DNA from: DASZIT01 sp963819695
Lineage (GTDB): Bacteria > Actinomycetota > Acidimicrobiia > Acidimicrobiales > RAAP-2
Length of the DNA stretch: 64,000 bases
Assembly: GCA_963819695.1 (NCBI GenBank)
Contig: CAWFXD010000002.1
Span: forward strand, 124,001 to 188,000
Direction of reading: 5' to 3'
The notes below the pieces were generated by a model that was not told the DNA's origin, made no database searches, and worked only from the letters and a program-made list of their open reading frames with translations. The position numbers and the translations under genes were made by a program. Shown here one piece after another: positions 34,877 through 43,972 of this stretch (position 1 is the first letter of the stretch; each line of letters starts with the position of its first letter).

Positions 34877-35766
34877 GGCGGACCGGTAACGACGCGTCGG
34901 GACCGGCTGGGGACATCGATGCCCGGGCGGTCTGGCGGCTCATCGAGCCGCTCCACGCCGTCACCTACTTCGCCCCGGAGTGCCGGGATGCGGCCAAAGC
35001 CGCCGGGCTGCCGAGCTTTTGGATGGGCTACTTCGCGGGCCGGTCGGCCCCCCTGGGCCCGGTCGGCCCCGCCGTTGTCCAGGCGATCTTCTTCAACTTC
35101 GAGGCCTCGATGGTGGCCCGATCGATTCCCGACGCCTGGTCATTGGTCGGTCCCGCCGATGTGCTCAGGATGCGGAGGGTGGCTGCCGCCGAGGCCTTGA
35201 AGCTCCGCATTCCATCGATTGCCGAGGTGGCGGCCACCGTGGGCCCGATCCTCGACCGGGTGGTCGCCGAACCCGACGGGTCGGGACGGCCCCTGTTCAG
35301 TGCCAACCGGCAGTTGGGTCGCCCCGACGATCCGGTGGAGGCGCTGTGGCAGGCGTGCACCTCGTTGCGGGAACACCGCGGGGACGGACACGTTGCCATG
35401 CTCACCACCCGCGGTCTCGATGGGTGCGAAGCCTTGGTGCTGTTTGCCGCCACCGAGGGAGTCGACCGCGAGCTACTCCGGCAGAACCGGGGATGGTCCG
35501 ACCAGGATTGGGCCGCGGCCTCCGATCGGTTGACCGCCCGGGGGCTGCTGGCGGCGGGCGGCGTCAGCCCGGCCGGCCGCGACCTGCACCGGGCGATCGA
35601 GGAAGGCACCGACCGACTGGCCGCTCCTCCCTACCGGATCCTCGACCCGGCCGAGGTCCGGCGGCTCACCGACCGGCTGGGTTCGGCCGCCGATGCACTC
35701 CTGGGCTCGGGGGTCATCCCCTTCCCCAATCCGATCGGCCTGCCTCCGCCGGCGGGCATCGGCTGA
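34873..35766 (+). CDS. SCO6745 family protein
   Basis: A 297-residue soluble protein. The N-terminal phrase LHAVTYFAPECRDAAKAAGL followed by FWMGYFAGRSAPLGPV is the hallmark of this actinobacterial family. The middle part is helical and the C-terminal 130 residues read like a winged helix-turn-helix (LRQNRGWSDQDWAAASDRL, RGLLAAGGVSPAGRDL), suggesting DNA binding or a MarR-like fold. No biochemical role is known to me. Its ATG overlaps the stop of the membrane gene upstream by four bases, and it converges on the MprF-type gene 24 bases away. Confidence 0.75.
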   Translation: MRRTGNDASGPAGDIDARAVWRLIEPLHAVTYFAPECRDAAKAAGLPSFWMGYFAGRSAPLGPVGPAVVQAIFFNFEASMVARSIPDAWSLVGPADVLRMRRVAAAEALKLRIPSIAEVAATVGPILDRVVAEPDGSGRPLFSANRQLGRPDDPVEALWQACTSLREHRGDGHVAMLTTRGLDGCEALVLFAATEGVDRELLRQNRGWSDQDWAAASDRLTARGLLAAGGVSPAGRDLHRAIEEGTDRLAAPPYRILDPAEVRRLTDRLGSAADALLGSGVIPFPNPIGLPPPAGIG

Positions 35767-35789
35767 CCATCACCGAGGGAAGAGCCCGG

Positions 35790-38700
35790 TTACCGCCCGG
35801 ACGGCACCGAGGTGCCCGAATCTTCGACCATCTCGGTGGGCACGCCGTCGAGGTCGCCGAACGACGCGGCGATGAACTCCCGGGTCTCCTGTTGGGCCGC
35901 CTGCATCCGCTTCTCGGCGCCGGCCGCCAACAGCCGACCGAGCACCGGGATCTCCCAGACCGACTCGGCCCGGAGGATGGCCATCACCACCGGCACCAGA
36001 TGCTCGGGGGTGTCGAACACCACGTACCGCGGTAGCCACTCGGGGTCGTACTTGGCGTTGAACAGCCAGAGGGATTCGATCTGGGCAAAGCTGGACAGGC
36101 GCTTGAGGAACCAACGCTCCGCCCGTTGCATGGCTCCGTCGCCCTTCTCTCCGGCCAGGGTGGATCGCAGGGTGGCGAAGTTGAGACTGAGCCCGCCGTA
36201 GTTGCCGGCCTGCAGGTGCTCGATGGTGGAGCAGAGGGCGAAGTCGAGGAGCCCGTTGGGGTGGTCCCCGGGGTCCCGTCTCATGAGGTCGAGGGAGTAG
36301 CCGTGGATGCCGGTGGCCGGCACGAACTGACACATGGCCGCCGCCCGGCCCTCGGGGGTCCGGACCACGGTCAACAGCATCCCGGTGTCCCGGGGATCGA
36401 ACACCCGCCCGAGCATCATCGAGAACCCACGTTCGTGCTCACCCTGCCGGCTGAGGCTCATCAGCGCGATCAATTCCTTGGACAGCTCCGGGGAGAGGTG
36501 GGCGGGATCGTGGAAGGAAACCGTGTAGCCCTTCTTCTTGATCCGGTTGTGGGCCTGGCGCAGCCCCTTCTTGTCGCCGCCGGCCAACGAGAATCCGGGG
36601 ATGTCGACGACGGCTTCATCCCCGAGGTACACGTGGTGCATGCCCGAGTCCCGGTACATGGGAAGCCATTCCTCGCCGGCTCCCATCACCGCCGGAACCC
36701 AACCGTGGCTGTCGGCGAATCGCCGGAACGCCATCCACACCAGCTCGCGTTCGTTGGCGGGTCCGATCGGATCGGGGGAGATGAGACAGATGCCGCCGTA
36801 GATGGCGTAGGCGACCAGGCTGTCGCGATGGAAGAACCATTGCTTGTCGGTGCGGAGGGCGAAATAGTCAAGGGTTGACGACCCGTGCCGGCGCACGATG
36901 TCCCGGGCCCGGAACTCCGCGGCCCGCCCGCTGGTCAACCGGCGGTCCACCACGGGGCGGGACACCATGAACAGGACCACCCCGGCCAGCGCTATTCCCA
37001 ACACCAGCAAGGCGGGGTTCAAGACCCGCCCGAGACGGACCGGCAGAGTGACGGTCTTGATCCCGACCATGCGCTCCGCCGCCGCCCAGAAGGCCTGCCA
37101 CCAGGGGATGGAGAAGTGCAGACGGTGAGTCCCGAGGTGGGCGAAGAGCTCGATGGACACGGCGGCGAGGGCGCAGATCCCGATGACCCCGAGCACCAGC
37201 GCCACGATGGCCGACCGCAGCGACGGCCAGTCGGAGCCGGCCTGGAATTGGTGCCGATTGACCACCAGCACCACCAGCACCACCAGGGCCAGGAGGGACT
37301 CCTCGATATCGCCGCCGGCCAGGAGGTGGAGGACCAAGGTGACACTCAGGAGCACCAGGGCCACCCGCCAGGCCAGTCTCTGGCCCCGCAGAATGCCGCG
37401 GCCCAGGGCGATGAGAGCCAGCCCGGCCAGGGCTACCAGGGTTCCGGCGGCGACGGTGGCCCGGAGGGGGAGGAACTCGAGCAGGACGTGCAGCCGCCCG
37501 CGGAGCGGGGGGGTGATGGCGTCGAGGACGTCCACCAGACCGGCAAACAGGATGGCGAACGAGGCGATGCGCCGGACTCTCCGGGTGCGGCGGTGGGCCT
37601 GCCGGAGGTTGGGGGCGGGAGGCCATGAGTCGCCCTTCGGATAGGACGCCACCACCGTCGGGTGGAGGCCGCGTACCGCATGTTCGGTGCTGAGCATCCG
37701 CTCGAGGATGCTCGGGGACCGGAGATCGGTTTCGGCCAACAGCAGGCGGACGTGGAGATCGGCGCCGGTCTCCAGCTCGATCCAGCTGAGTCGTTGCCGG
37801 TGGAGGAAGATCGGTGGCAGGCCCAGCCTCCCCGGATGCTCCTCGACGACTTCGGCGGTGGCCCCGACGTTGGCGTAGAACCCGACGCCGAGATTGGTGA
37901 GCTCGGATTGGAAGGTGGCGGCGGTGATCAGGCCGGCATAGCCGAGCCCGACCAGTCGGCGACCCTTCTCACGGGCCGTGTCGTTGGCCACCGCCTCCGA
38001 GGTCACCGACTTGAGGGCGCCACCCCCGAGTGTCGACCACATTCGGCGGCTCAACAGTCCGAGGACCACGATGAGCACGATCAGCACGATCACCGCGAAG
38101 AGGGCGGCGACCTCGGCTTGATCGGCCCAGTCGGCGTGGCGTGCCGACCGCAGCGCCCTCCCCGGGACGCTCGAGCCCATGTGTTGGAGTATCCAGGGGC
38201 TGACCGCCAGCCGGATCAGCCCGACGGCCACGAACGGCACCAGGATCCACCATGCGTAGCGCCCGAGGCGTCGGTAGAGGGTTCGGGAGGTCACGAATCG
38301 GGTCAGCGCCGACGGGTCGCTGAGGCGGTGCACGCCTTCGAGCCACGACGCATCGTCCTTGGCCCGCTCGGCGAGATGTCGCCAACGGTTACCGGCCAAC
38401 GGCCCGCCGGGGGCTCCGGGCTTGGCGTCGGCACCCGGACCCAGCCGGGTCTCGCAGACCGTGTCGTCGGGGTCATAGGCGTGCTCGCCGGGCTCGATCC
38501 GGACCACCCGAACGCCGGTGGCGGTGTGGAGACGGAGATCGACCTCGGCGAACGGCTCGACGCCGAGAGCCGTCAGGGCCACCGCCACACCGGGGTCGGT
38601 GGCGAATCCCGGTTCGTGGGTCCCGATCTGTCGGATGATCCGTCGCTCCGGCTCCTGGAGAAACGCCCGGAACGAGTCCCGAAGCTGGGGATGGGCGGCC

Positions 38701-39029
38701 ATACACCGCTCGGCGTCGGTGGCCGGCGCGACGGTGTCGACGAGGTCGAAGAGGTTGCCGGCGACGATCAGTATCCCCGGGCCATCCCAGGCATCCAGGG
38801 CTCGGGCCAGCTCGATGGTCAGCGCCTTCGACGACGGGGTCGCCTCCGGGGTGAGCAGGAGGTCGCTCACCACCATCACCCGTCGCCCGATGGGGACGTC
38901 GACCACCCGGACACCGGGCTCGACGCCGGGGAGAGTGGTCCCGCCCCGGTGGCCGGTCGGCGGCATCTGATCGTTGGCCGGTTGGTCGCCGTTCTCTGGT
39001 GGGGTGGACGTCGTCACGCTGGCCCTCAT
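35790..39029 (-). CDS. Fusion of a degenerate calcineurin-like phosphoesterase domain with an MprF-type lysyltransferase
   Basis: A 1079-residue protein (1075 if GTG 39017 is the start). Residues about 45-200 follow the calcineurin-like phosphoesterase order, but the metal ligands are lost: SDLLL for SDxH, AGNLFD for GDxxD, IGTHE for GNHD/E. Helices occur at about 258-280 and 305-330, then about seven more between 485 and 695. The C-terminal 370 residues are the DUF2156/LPG-synthase catalytic domain, with QWFFHRDSLVAYA, DPIGP, SLAGGDKKGLRQAHNRIKKKG and NFATLRSTLAGE. That domain transfers an amino acid, usually lysine, from tRNA to phosphatidylglycerol on the membrane. No tRNA synthetase domain is fused. 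The N-terminal part may be structural or regulatory. Confidence 0.85.
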   Translation of the reverse strand: MRASVTTSTPPENGDQPANDQMPPTGHRGGTTLPGVEPGVRVVDVPIGRRVMVVSDLLLTPEATPSSKALTIELARALDAWDGPGILIVAGNLFDLVDTVAPATDAERCMAAHPQLRDSFRAFLQEPERRIIRQIGTHEPGFATDPGVAVALTALGVEPFAEVDLRLHTATGVRVVRIEPGEHAYDPDDTVCETRLGPGADAKPGAPGGPLAGNRWRHLAERAKDDASWLEGVHRLSDPSALTRFVTSRTLYRRLGRYAWWILVPFVAVGLIRLAVSPWILQHMGSSVPGRALRSARHADWADQAEVAALFAVIVLIVLIVVLGLLSRRMWSTLGGGALKSVTSEAVANDTAREKGRRLVGLGYAGLITAATFQSELTNLGVGFYANVGATAEVVEEHPGRLGLPPIFLHRQRLSWIELETGADLHVRLLLAETDLRSPSILERMLSTEHAVRGLHPTVVASYPKGDSWPPAPNLRQAHRRTRRVRRIASFAILFAGLVDVLDAITPPLRGRLHVLLEFLPLRATVAAGTLVALAGLALIALGRGILRGQRLAWRVALVLLSVTLVLHLLAGGDIEESLLALVVLVVLVVNRHQFQAGSDWPSLRSAIVALVLGVIGICALAAVSIELFAHLGTHRLHFSIPWWQAFWAAAERMVGIKTVTLPVRLGRVLNPALLVLGIALAGVVLFMVSRPVVDRRLTSGRAAEFRARDIVRRHGSSTLDYFALRTDKQWFFHRDSLVAYAIYGGICLISPDPIGPANERELVWMAFRRFADSHGWVPAVMGAGEEWLPMYRDSGMHHVYLGDEAVVDIPGFSLAGGDKKGLRQAHNRIKKKGYTVSFHDPAHLSPELSKELIALMSLSRQGEHERGFSMMLGRVFDPRDTGMLLTVVRTPEGRAAAMCQFVPATGIHGYSLDLMRRDPGDHPNGLLDFALCSTIEHLQAGNYGGLSLNFATLRSTLAGEKGDGAMQRAERWFLKRLSSFAQIESLWLFNAKYDPEWLPRYVVFDTPEHLVPVVMAILRAESVWEIPVLGRLLAAGAEKRMQAAQQETREFIAASFGDLDGVPTEMVEDSGTSVPSGR

Positions 39030-39054
39030 CGTAGAGTCCCGCCGGCATTAGGCT
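39028..39054. promoter_or_regulatory. Facing -10 boxes between the MprF-type and HAD genes
   Basis: TACGAT on the minus strand (39033-39028) overlaps the ATG at 39029 and would place a leaderless start at GTG 39017. TAGGCT on the plus strand (39049-39054) serves the HAD gene. Either may be chance. Confidence 0.3.
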
Positions 39055-39078
39055 CGTTCGGGATGGACCGGGACCGAT

Positions 39079-39660
39079 TTGACGCTTGAGGGCAGGGGAG
39101 AACGGTGTGACCAGGGCACCTTTGACGACGGCGGCCCCAAATCCCGGTTGCCGCCGGGCCGGGTGAGCCGGGGCGTCGGCCCCGACAACTGGGCATGGCG
39201 GCAGGGGCCCGTCCAAGAGCCCGGGGAAGCGGTGGTGTTCGACGTGGACGGGGTGCTGTCCGACGCGGTCGGACGCCAGCACTTTCTGGAGCACGGCCGC
39301 CGGGACTGGGACAGCTTCTTCGCCGCCTGCGGGGATGACCCGGTGATCGAAGAGCTGGCCCGGCTGATGGACCTTCTCGACGCACGGTTGCAGGTGATAC
39401 TCCTCACCGGACGGCCGTCCAGAGTCCAACCCCAGACCTTGGCCTGGCTCGAGCGCTACGGCTTGCGATGGGACCTGTTGGTGATGCGGGCCCGAGGGGA
39501 CTATGCCCAGGTGACCCGGTTCAAGCGCGACGAGGTGGAGCAGCTGCGATCGTTCGGATTCGATCTTCGCCTGGCCTTCGAGGACGATCCCAACAACTTC
39601 GCCATGTTCCACGCCGAAGGGATCCCCTGCGTCTACATCCACTCCGGGTACTACGAGTAG
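39079..39660 (+). CDS. HAD-superfamily phosphatase, polynucleotide kinase 3'-phosphatase-like
   Basis: The HAD core is clear: motif I VVFDVDGVLSDAVGR with two aspartates, motif II VILLTGRPSR, a lysine-bearing segment FKRDEV, and motif IV LAFEDDPNNFAMF. The DVDGVL start and TGRP order match the small phosphatases related to the T4 polynucleotide kinase phosphatase domain; no kinase domain is present. The substrate is unknown. The start is uncertain: TTG 39079 has no ribosome site, whereas AGGGGAG at 39093-39099 points to GTG 39107 in another frame that stops after 19 codons. GTG 39163 is the conservative in-frame choice. It converges on lnt. Confidence 0.7.
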   Translation: MTLEGRGERCDQGTFDDGGPKSRLPPGRVSRGVGPDNWAWRQGPVQEPGEAVVFDVDGVLSDAVGRQHFLEHGRRDWDSFFAACGDDPVIEELARLMDLLDARLQVILLTGRPSRVQPQTLAWLERYGLRWDLLVMRARGDYAQVTRFKRDEVEQLRSFGFDLRLAFEDDPNNFAMFHAEGIPCVYIHSGYYE

Positions 39661-39705
39661 CGGGACCGCTCAGCTCAGGGTTACCCGCTGGCTTCACGTC
39701 GCCGG

Positions 39706-41472
39706 TCAGCTTCGGTCGGCATCCGAGTCGGTATTCGAGTCCCGCGGCGCGTCCGAGTCCGAATCCGATCCAGCCGTCGAAGGCCTCCGCCCGGCGATGA
39801 GCCATCCGGCCAACAGCGCAACGCCGGCCAACCCCAGTGGCGGCCAGTCGCCGTAGCGCACATAGACGGTCCATCCCGACCGGCGGGACAGGTTGGCGAA
39901 CACGATCTGTTGGGCGCCGAGCGTGGTTCGGGAAACGAGCTGTCCCCGGTTGGTAAAGGCGGCGCTGTACCCGGTGGGAGCCGCCTGCAACAGGTCCCGG
40001 CCCTCCTCGGTGGCTTGGATCTCGGAAGCGGCGATCTCCTGGGTGGGGACCTGGGCGCTGGCGTAGGAGGAGGTATTGGTGGGCACGATCAGGAGCTGAG
40101 CCCCACTGCGCACCGACGGTCGGCCCCGGTCGGCGTAGAACACCTCGAAGGAGATCATGGCGCCGAGCAGGCCGGCCGGGGTCGGCATCAGACCCGACCC
40201 GGTGCCGGGGATGGCGTCGAGGGGGACCGACGACAGGTCGGCGAAATGGGCGAAGAACCCGCGGAAGGGCACGTACTCCCCGAACGGCACCCGGTGGACC
40301 TTCTCGAACCGGTCGACCAGGCTTCCGTCCGGCCCCCAGGCCACCATCTCGTTGCGAAAGGCGGTGGCCGACACCGACTCGGTGACACCGGCCACCAGGG
40401 TGGTGTGCAGGCTCCGGGCCAGGGCCGAGAGGCTGGCGGCTTCGGCGGTCCCGTCGAGATTGGTATCCAGCGACACCACATCTTCGGGCCAGAGCACCAG
40501 CTGGGGGGTGCGGCCCCCGTCGAGCTGCTGCATCCGCCGGGTGGCCGCCTGTTGGGCGGCCAGGACGACCGCCGGATCCACCTGTGACTTCCGGAAGCCG
40601 CGCACCCCGCCCCCCTGGACGGCGGCGGCGGTCACCGTGCCCCGGGACGGGCCGCCGTCCGGCGCATGGGCGGCGATGACGGTTGCGCCGATCAGGGCGA
40701 CCGCCGCGGCGACACCGGCCAGGGCCAGGGGGCCGTGGCCGGCGATGGTGTCCCGGACAGTGGCGGGATCGGCCAATCCGGTGCGGGCGAAGGCGCGAGC
40801 CCGGCGCTGGTCGATGGCGGAAGCCAGGACGGCCCCGACGACGGCGGCCACCGCCACGCCGCCGAGGAAGACCCCACCGGTCAAGGCCAACGGTCCGCCC
40901 AGTCGGGCCAGGGCCAGGACCGGCCCGTCGGCCTGGCCCAGGAACACCCCCCCGATCGGCAACCCCCCGAACGGCCAGGTCTGCCGGAGGGCCTCGGCCA
41001 GGGTGAGGGCGGCGGGGAAGGCAACGGCCCGGGCCAACACCGGTCGGGCGGGGACCGCCAGGCAGGCCACCGCCGGGAACAACGCCTCGACGGCGATGAG
41101 GACGATGGCGCCGGGCCAGCTGAATGCCCGGGCCCAGGCCAACCCGGGTACGAAGCACCCGAGCCCGGCCAGCCACCCGGCCCACAACCGGGTGCGGGGG
41201 CGGAGACCACCGAGGCGCCACCAGAGCAGGCCGGCGGAGGGAAAGGCCAGGATCCAGAATCCCCACGGTGGCAGGGACAGAGCCAACCCGACCCCGGCGA
41301 TCAGCGCCGGCAGCGCCACCCGTCCCGGACCCGGAACCACCCGGTGGTCGCGATGGTGCACGAAGCGGAGCCGAGCCCCGGACCGCCAGGGTGGGGGCTC
41401 GGAGGCGTCGACCAAGGGCACCGGCGAAGGCGAAGGCGAAGGCGGCGTCGGCAGCGGCGGGACCGTGCTCAT
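39706..41472 (-). CDS. lnt: Apolipoprotein N-acyltransferase, catalytic Cys replaced by Ser
   Basis: Lnt adds a third acyl chain to lipoproteins outside the membrane. The 588-residue protein has about seven helices in its first 260 residues, then the nitrilase-type domain. The general-base Glu is in LVLWPEDVV and the Lys in FEKVHRVPFGEYVP. At the nucleophile position the family has C-[YFW]-E; here the codon at 40152-40150 is TCC and the motif reads MISFEVFYAD, so Cys is Ser (residue 441). PTNTSSYASAQVP follows as expected. The N-terminus has Pro-Ser repeats and the C-terminus a Ser-Asp repeat tail. The ATG overlaps the hemY stop by four bases. Confidence 0.9.
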   Translation of the reverse strand: MSTVPPLPTPPSPSPSPVPLVDASEPPPWRSGARLRFVHHRDHRVVPGPGRVALPALIAGVGLALSLPPWGFWILAFPSAGLLWWRLGGLRPRTRLWAGWLAGLGCFVPGLAWARAFSWPGAIVLIAVEALFPAVACLAVPARPVLARAVAFPAALTLAEALRQTWPFGGLPIGGVFLGQADGPVLALARLGGPLALTGGVFLGGVAVAAVVGAVLASAIDQRRARAFARTGLADPATVRDTIAGHGPLALAGVAAAVALIGATVIAAHAPDGGPSRGTVTAAAVQGGGVRGFRKSQVDPAVVLAAQQAATRRMQQLDGGRTPQLVLWPEDVVSLDTNLDGTAEAASLSALARSLHTTLVAGVTESVSATAFRNEMVAWGPDGSLVDRFEKVHRVPFGEYVPFRGFFAHFADLSSVPLDAIPGTGSGLMPTPAGLLGAMISFEVFYADRGRPSVRSGAQLLIVPTNTSSYASAQVPTQEIAASEIQATEEGRDLLQAAPTGYSAAFTNRGQLVSRTTLGAQQIVFANLSRRSGWTVYVRYGDWPPLGLAGVALLAGWLIAGRRPSTAGSDSDSDAPRDSNTDSDADRS

Positions 41473-42980
41473 CGGAGGATCCCCGGGAGCGAAGCCAGCA
41501 CCGCCCGCGCCGCGCGGCGCCCGCTGCCGATACAGGCAGGGATGCCGACTCCCCGGTAGGCGGCGCCGGCGACGGCCAGACCGGGGAGAGCGGTGACGGC
41601 CTCCTCGATCTTGGCCACCCGAATGAGATGGCCGACCCGGTACTGCGGGAAGGCATCCTCCCAACGGGTCACCCGGGCGTCGGTGGGGTCACCGGCGATG
41701 TCGAGCACCCGGGCCAACTCCGAGAAGGCGGCCGCCGCCGTCTCGGCGTCGTCGAGATCCTGGTAGCGCTCGTCGCCGTCACGTCCCACCGAGACCCGGA
41801 TCAGCTCGTGGCCGGCGGTGGCCAGGTGCGGCCATTTTCGGGACAGGTAGGTGCAGCCGGTCATCAGCGCCCGCCGACCGTCGATGTGGGAGGTCCGCGG
41901 CACCAGAAATCCGGAGCCCTCGAGCCTGGCGCCGATGGCGTCGGTGGGGATGGCCATCGTCACCACCGCCACCGAGGCGTACTCGATGGTGCTGAGCATC
42001 CCGGCCGCCACCGGGGCGGAGGAAGCCAGCAGCACCGCGGCCCGAGGGGCGGGACATGCGACGACGATGCCGTCCGCCACCATGTCCGTTTCGGTTCCGC
42101 CGCCGGCCCCGGTCACTGACGATGCCCCGGTCCCGCGGAGGGTGAGCCCCCACCGCCGCGGGGCTGTCGCCGAGCCGGGAAGCTGGGTGATGTCGTCGAC
42201 CGACACCCCGGTCCGGACCGACACCTTCCATTGCCCCCCTGTCTCGGCCAGTCGTTCGACCAGTCGGTCGGCCAGACTCGCGGTCCCGTCGCGGAGCGAC
42301 CAGAACACCGGTCCCTCGGAGTCCGGCGCCGGCAGCCGGCGGAGGGCGCGCATGAGGCTGCCCGGCTGATGGGAGGCGGCGATCAGGGCGGGGAAGGTGG
42401 CGGCGGCACTGAGCTCGTCGACGCCGCCGGCGTTGATCCCGCCGATGAGGGGGTCCACCAACCGCTCGACCACCGGCCGGCCCAGTCGTTTGGCGACGAT
42501 GTCGGCCACCGACCGGTCGCCGGGCGTCCCGGCCGAACCATGGGGCAACAGCAGGTCCCTCGCCACCCGGAGCGACTCGGTGGGACTGAGCAGGCCGGAC
42601 CGGGCCAGCGGCCACCATCGGGTCGGGACCCCCAGGGCCAGGCCGGCGGGCATCGGGCGGAGTCGTCCGCGGGCCAGGATCGACGCCCCGGATGTTCCCA
42701 CCGGCACCAGTTCGTCCGCGATGCCGAGTTCGTCGACCAGGTCGGTTGCCTCCGGCCGGCGGGCCAGGAAGGCATCGGCGGCCAGGTCGACGGTCCGCCC
42801 GTCGAACTCGGCCGAGGCCAGCTTCCCGCCGGCTCGATCGTCGGCGTCGAGGACGACCACGATGGGTGGCCCGGTCCCCGGGGCCAGTTCCGAGGTGGTT
42901 GCCAGTTCCCAGGCGGCGGCCAGGCCGGCAATCCCGGCGCCCACCACCGCGATGACCGGGCCGGGACGGGCGTCGGCCAT
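41469..42980 (-). CDS. hemY: Oxygen-dependent coproporphyrinogen/protoporphyrinogen oxidase
   Basis: A 503-residue FAD enzyme of the HemY type. The N-terminal motif is VVGAGIAGLAAAWEL, followed by DADDRAGGKLASAEFDG. Next come the LGVPTRWWPLARSGLLS segment, VADIVAKRLGRPVVERLVDPLIGGINAG and the C-terminal FAD motif GLAVAGAAYRGVGIPACIGSG. In actinobacteria this enzyme oxidises coproporphyrinogen III to coproporphyrin III, before iron insertion. It lies two bases after hemH and overlaps lnt, so hemE, hemH, hemY and lnt form one operon. Confidence 0.93.
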   Translation of the reverse strand: MADARPGPVIAVVGAGIAGLAAAWELATTSELAPGTGPPIVVVLDADDRAGGKLASAEFDGRTVDLAADAFLARRPEATDLVDELGIADELVPVGTSGASILARGRLRPMPAGLALGVPTRWWPLARSGLLSPTESLRVARDLLLPHGSAGTPGDRSVADIVAKRLGRPVVERLVDPLIGGINAGGVDELSAAATFPALIAASHQPGSLMRALRRLPAPDSEGPVFWSLRDGTASLADRLVERLAETGGQWKVSVRTGVSVDDITQLPGSATAPRRWGLTLRGTGASSVTGAGGGTETDMVADGIVVACPAPRAAVLLASSAPVAAGMLSTIEYASVAVVTMAIPTDAIGARLEGSGFLVPRTSHIDGRRALMTGCTYLSRKWPHLATAGHELIRVSVGRDGDERYQDLDDAETAAAAFSELARVLDIAGDPTDARVTRWEDAFPQYRVGHLIRVAKIEEAVTALPGLAVAGAAYRGVGIPACIGSGRRAARAVLASLPGILR

Positions 42981-42982
42981 GG

Positions 42983-43972
42983 TCACCGGAGGGACGGCGC
43001 GGTGGCGGCGCGCACCACGTCGGCGAGTACCCGGAGGAATCCCGGATCGTCGTTGAGGGAGGCGGTACGGGTGAACGCCACCCCCAGGGAACCCGCCACC
43101 TCGGCGGCCTCGATGTCGAGGTCGTAGAGGATTTCCAGGTGATCGGAGACGAAGCCGACCGGGCAGACCACCACCGATCTGGCACCGCCGGCCGCCACCC
43201 GTCGGATCTCGGACAACAGGTCGGGGCCCAACCAGGGATCGGCGGTCCGCCCCGGGCTCTGCCAGGCGACTCCCCACTCCGGACCCGACGTGGTGTCGAA
43301 CCCGAGCCGGCCGGCGATGTCGGAAGCTGACTGGTGGACCTGATCGGGGTAGGGGTCGCCGTCGGCGAGCGCCTTCGCCGGGAGGCTGTGGGCGGTGAAG
43401 AAGACGGTGGTCGTCTGGCGCTGGGCCGGGGTCAGGCCCTCCAGGGCGGCCTCGGTCCTGGCCGCCAACAGTGGGGCCAGACCGGGTGCCCGGTGCCACG
43501 ACGGGATGGCGACGAAATCGGTGGGAGGGGTCGTCGCCCGGGCCGCCTCGCCCGCCCGGCGCAGGTATTCGCCGGACCCGAGCGTCGACTGGTGCGGGGT
43601 CAGGACCAGACCGATGATCTGTTCGACGTTCCGGTCGTGAAGGGCGGCGACCCCTTCCTCGATCCGGGGAGTGGTGTGCTTGGCGCCGTAGGCAATGGTG
43701 TAGGCCCCGGGAGCCGCCATCTCGAGGGTGGCGGCTAATCCCTCCACCTGACGCCGGGTGCGCTCGGCGAGCGGTGAGGTGCCGCCGAGCGCGTCATAGC
43801 GCCTGACCAGATCGGCCAGCAGCTCCGGGGTGGGCGGCCGGCCCCGGCGAATCGAGGTGTAGAAGGGCTCGATCTCCTCGGGTGTGGCCGGGGTGCCGTG
43901 GGCCATGACCAGCACCCCGATGGGCGATGGCGATGGCGACGGCGGCGGCGGGGGCGGGGGCGGGGCGCTCAC
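42983..43972 (-). CDS. hemH: Ferrochelatase (coproporphyrin type)
   Basis: Inserts Fe2+ into coproporphyrin III (or protoporphyrin IX). About 329 residues from GTG 43972, normal for the family. The sequence has GVLVMAHGTPATPEEI at the N-terminus, SEGYSS-like SGEYLRRAGEA mid-protein, FFTAHSLPAKALADGDPY, and the metal-site GFVSDHLEILYDLD with its conserved Glu near the end. The first 20 residues are a Pro and Ser-Pro repeat that is not part of the fold. As the sequence stands its frame runs on from hemE without a stop; a start at the GTG, overlapping a hemE stop at 43971-43969, is more usual. Confidence 0.9.
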   Translation of the reverse strand: MSAPPPPPPPPSPSPSPIGVLVMAHGTPATPEEIEPFYTSIRRGRPPTPELLADLVRRYDALGGTSPLAERTRRQVEGLAATLEMAAPGAYTIAYGAKHTTPRIEEGVAALHDRNVEQIIGLVLTPHQSTLGSGEYLRRAGEAARATTPPTDFVAIPSWHRAPGLAPLLAARTEAALEGLTPAQRQTTTVFFTAHSLPAKALADGDPYPDQVHQSASDIAGRLGFDTTSGPEWGVAWQSPGRTADPWLGPDLLSEIRRVAAGGARSVVVCPVGFVSDHLEILYDLDIEAAEVAGSLGVAFTRTASLNDDPGFLRVLADVVRAATAPSLR

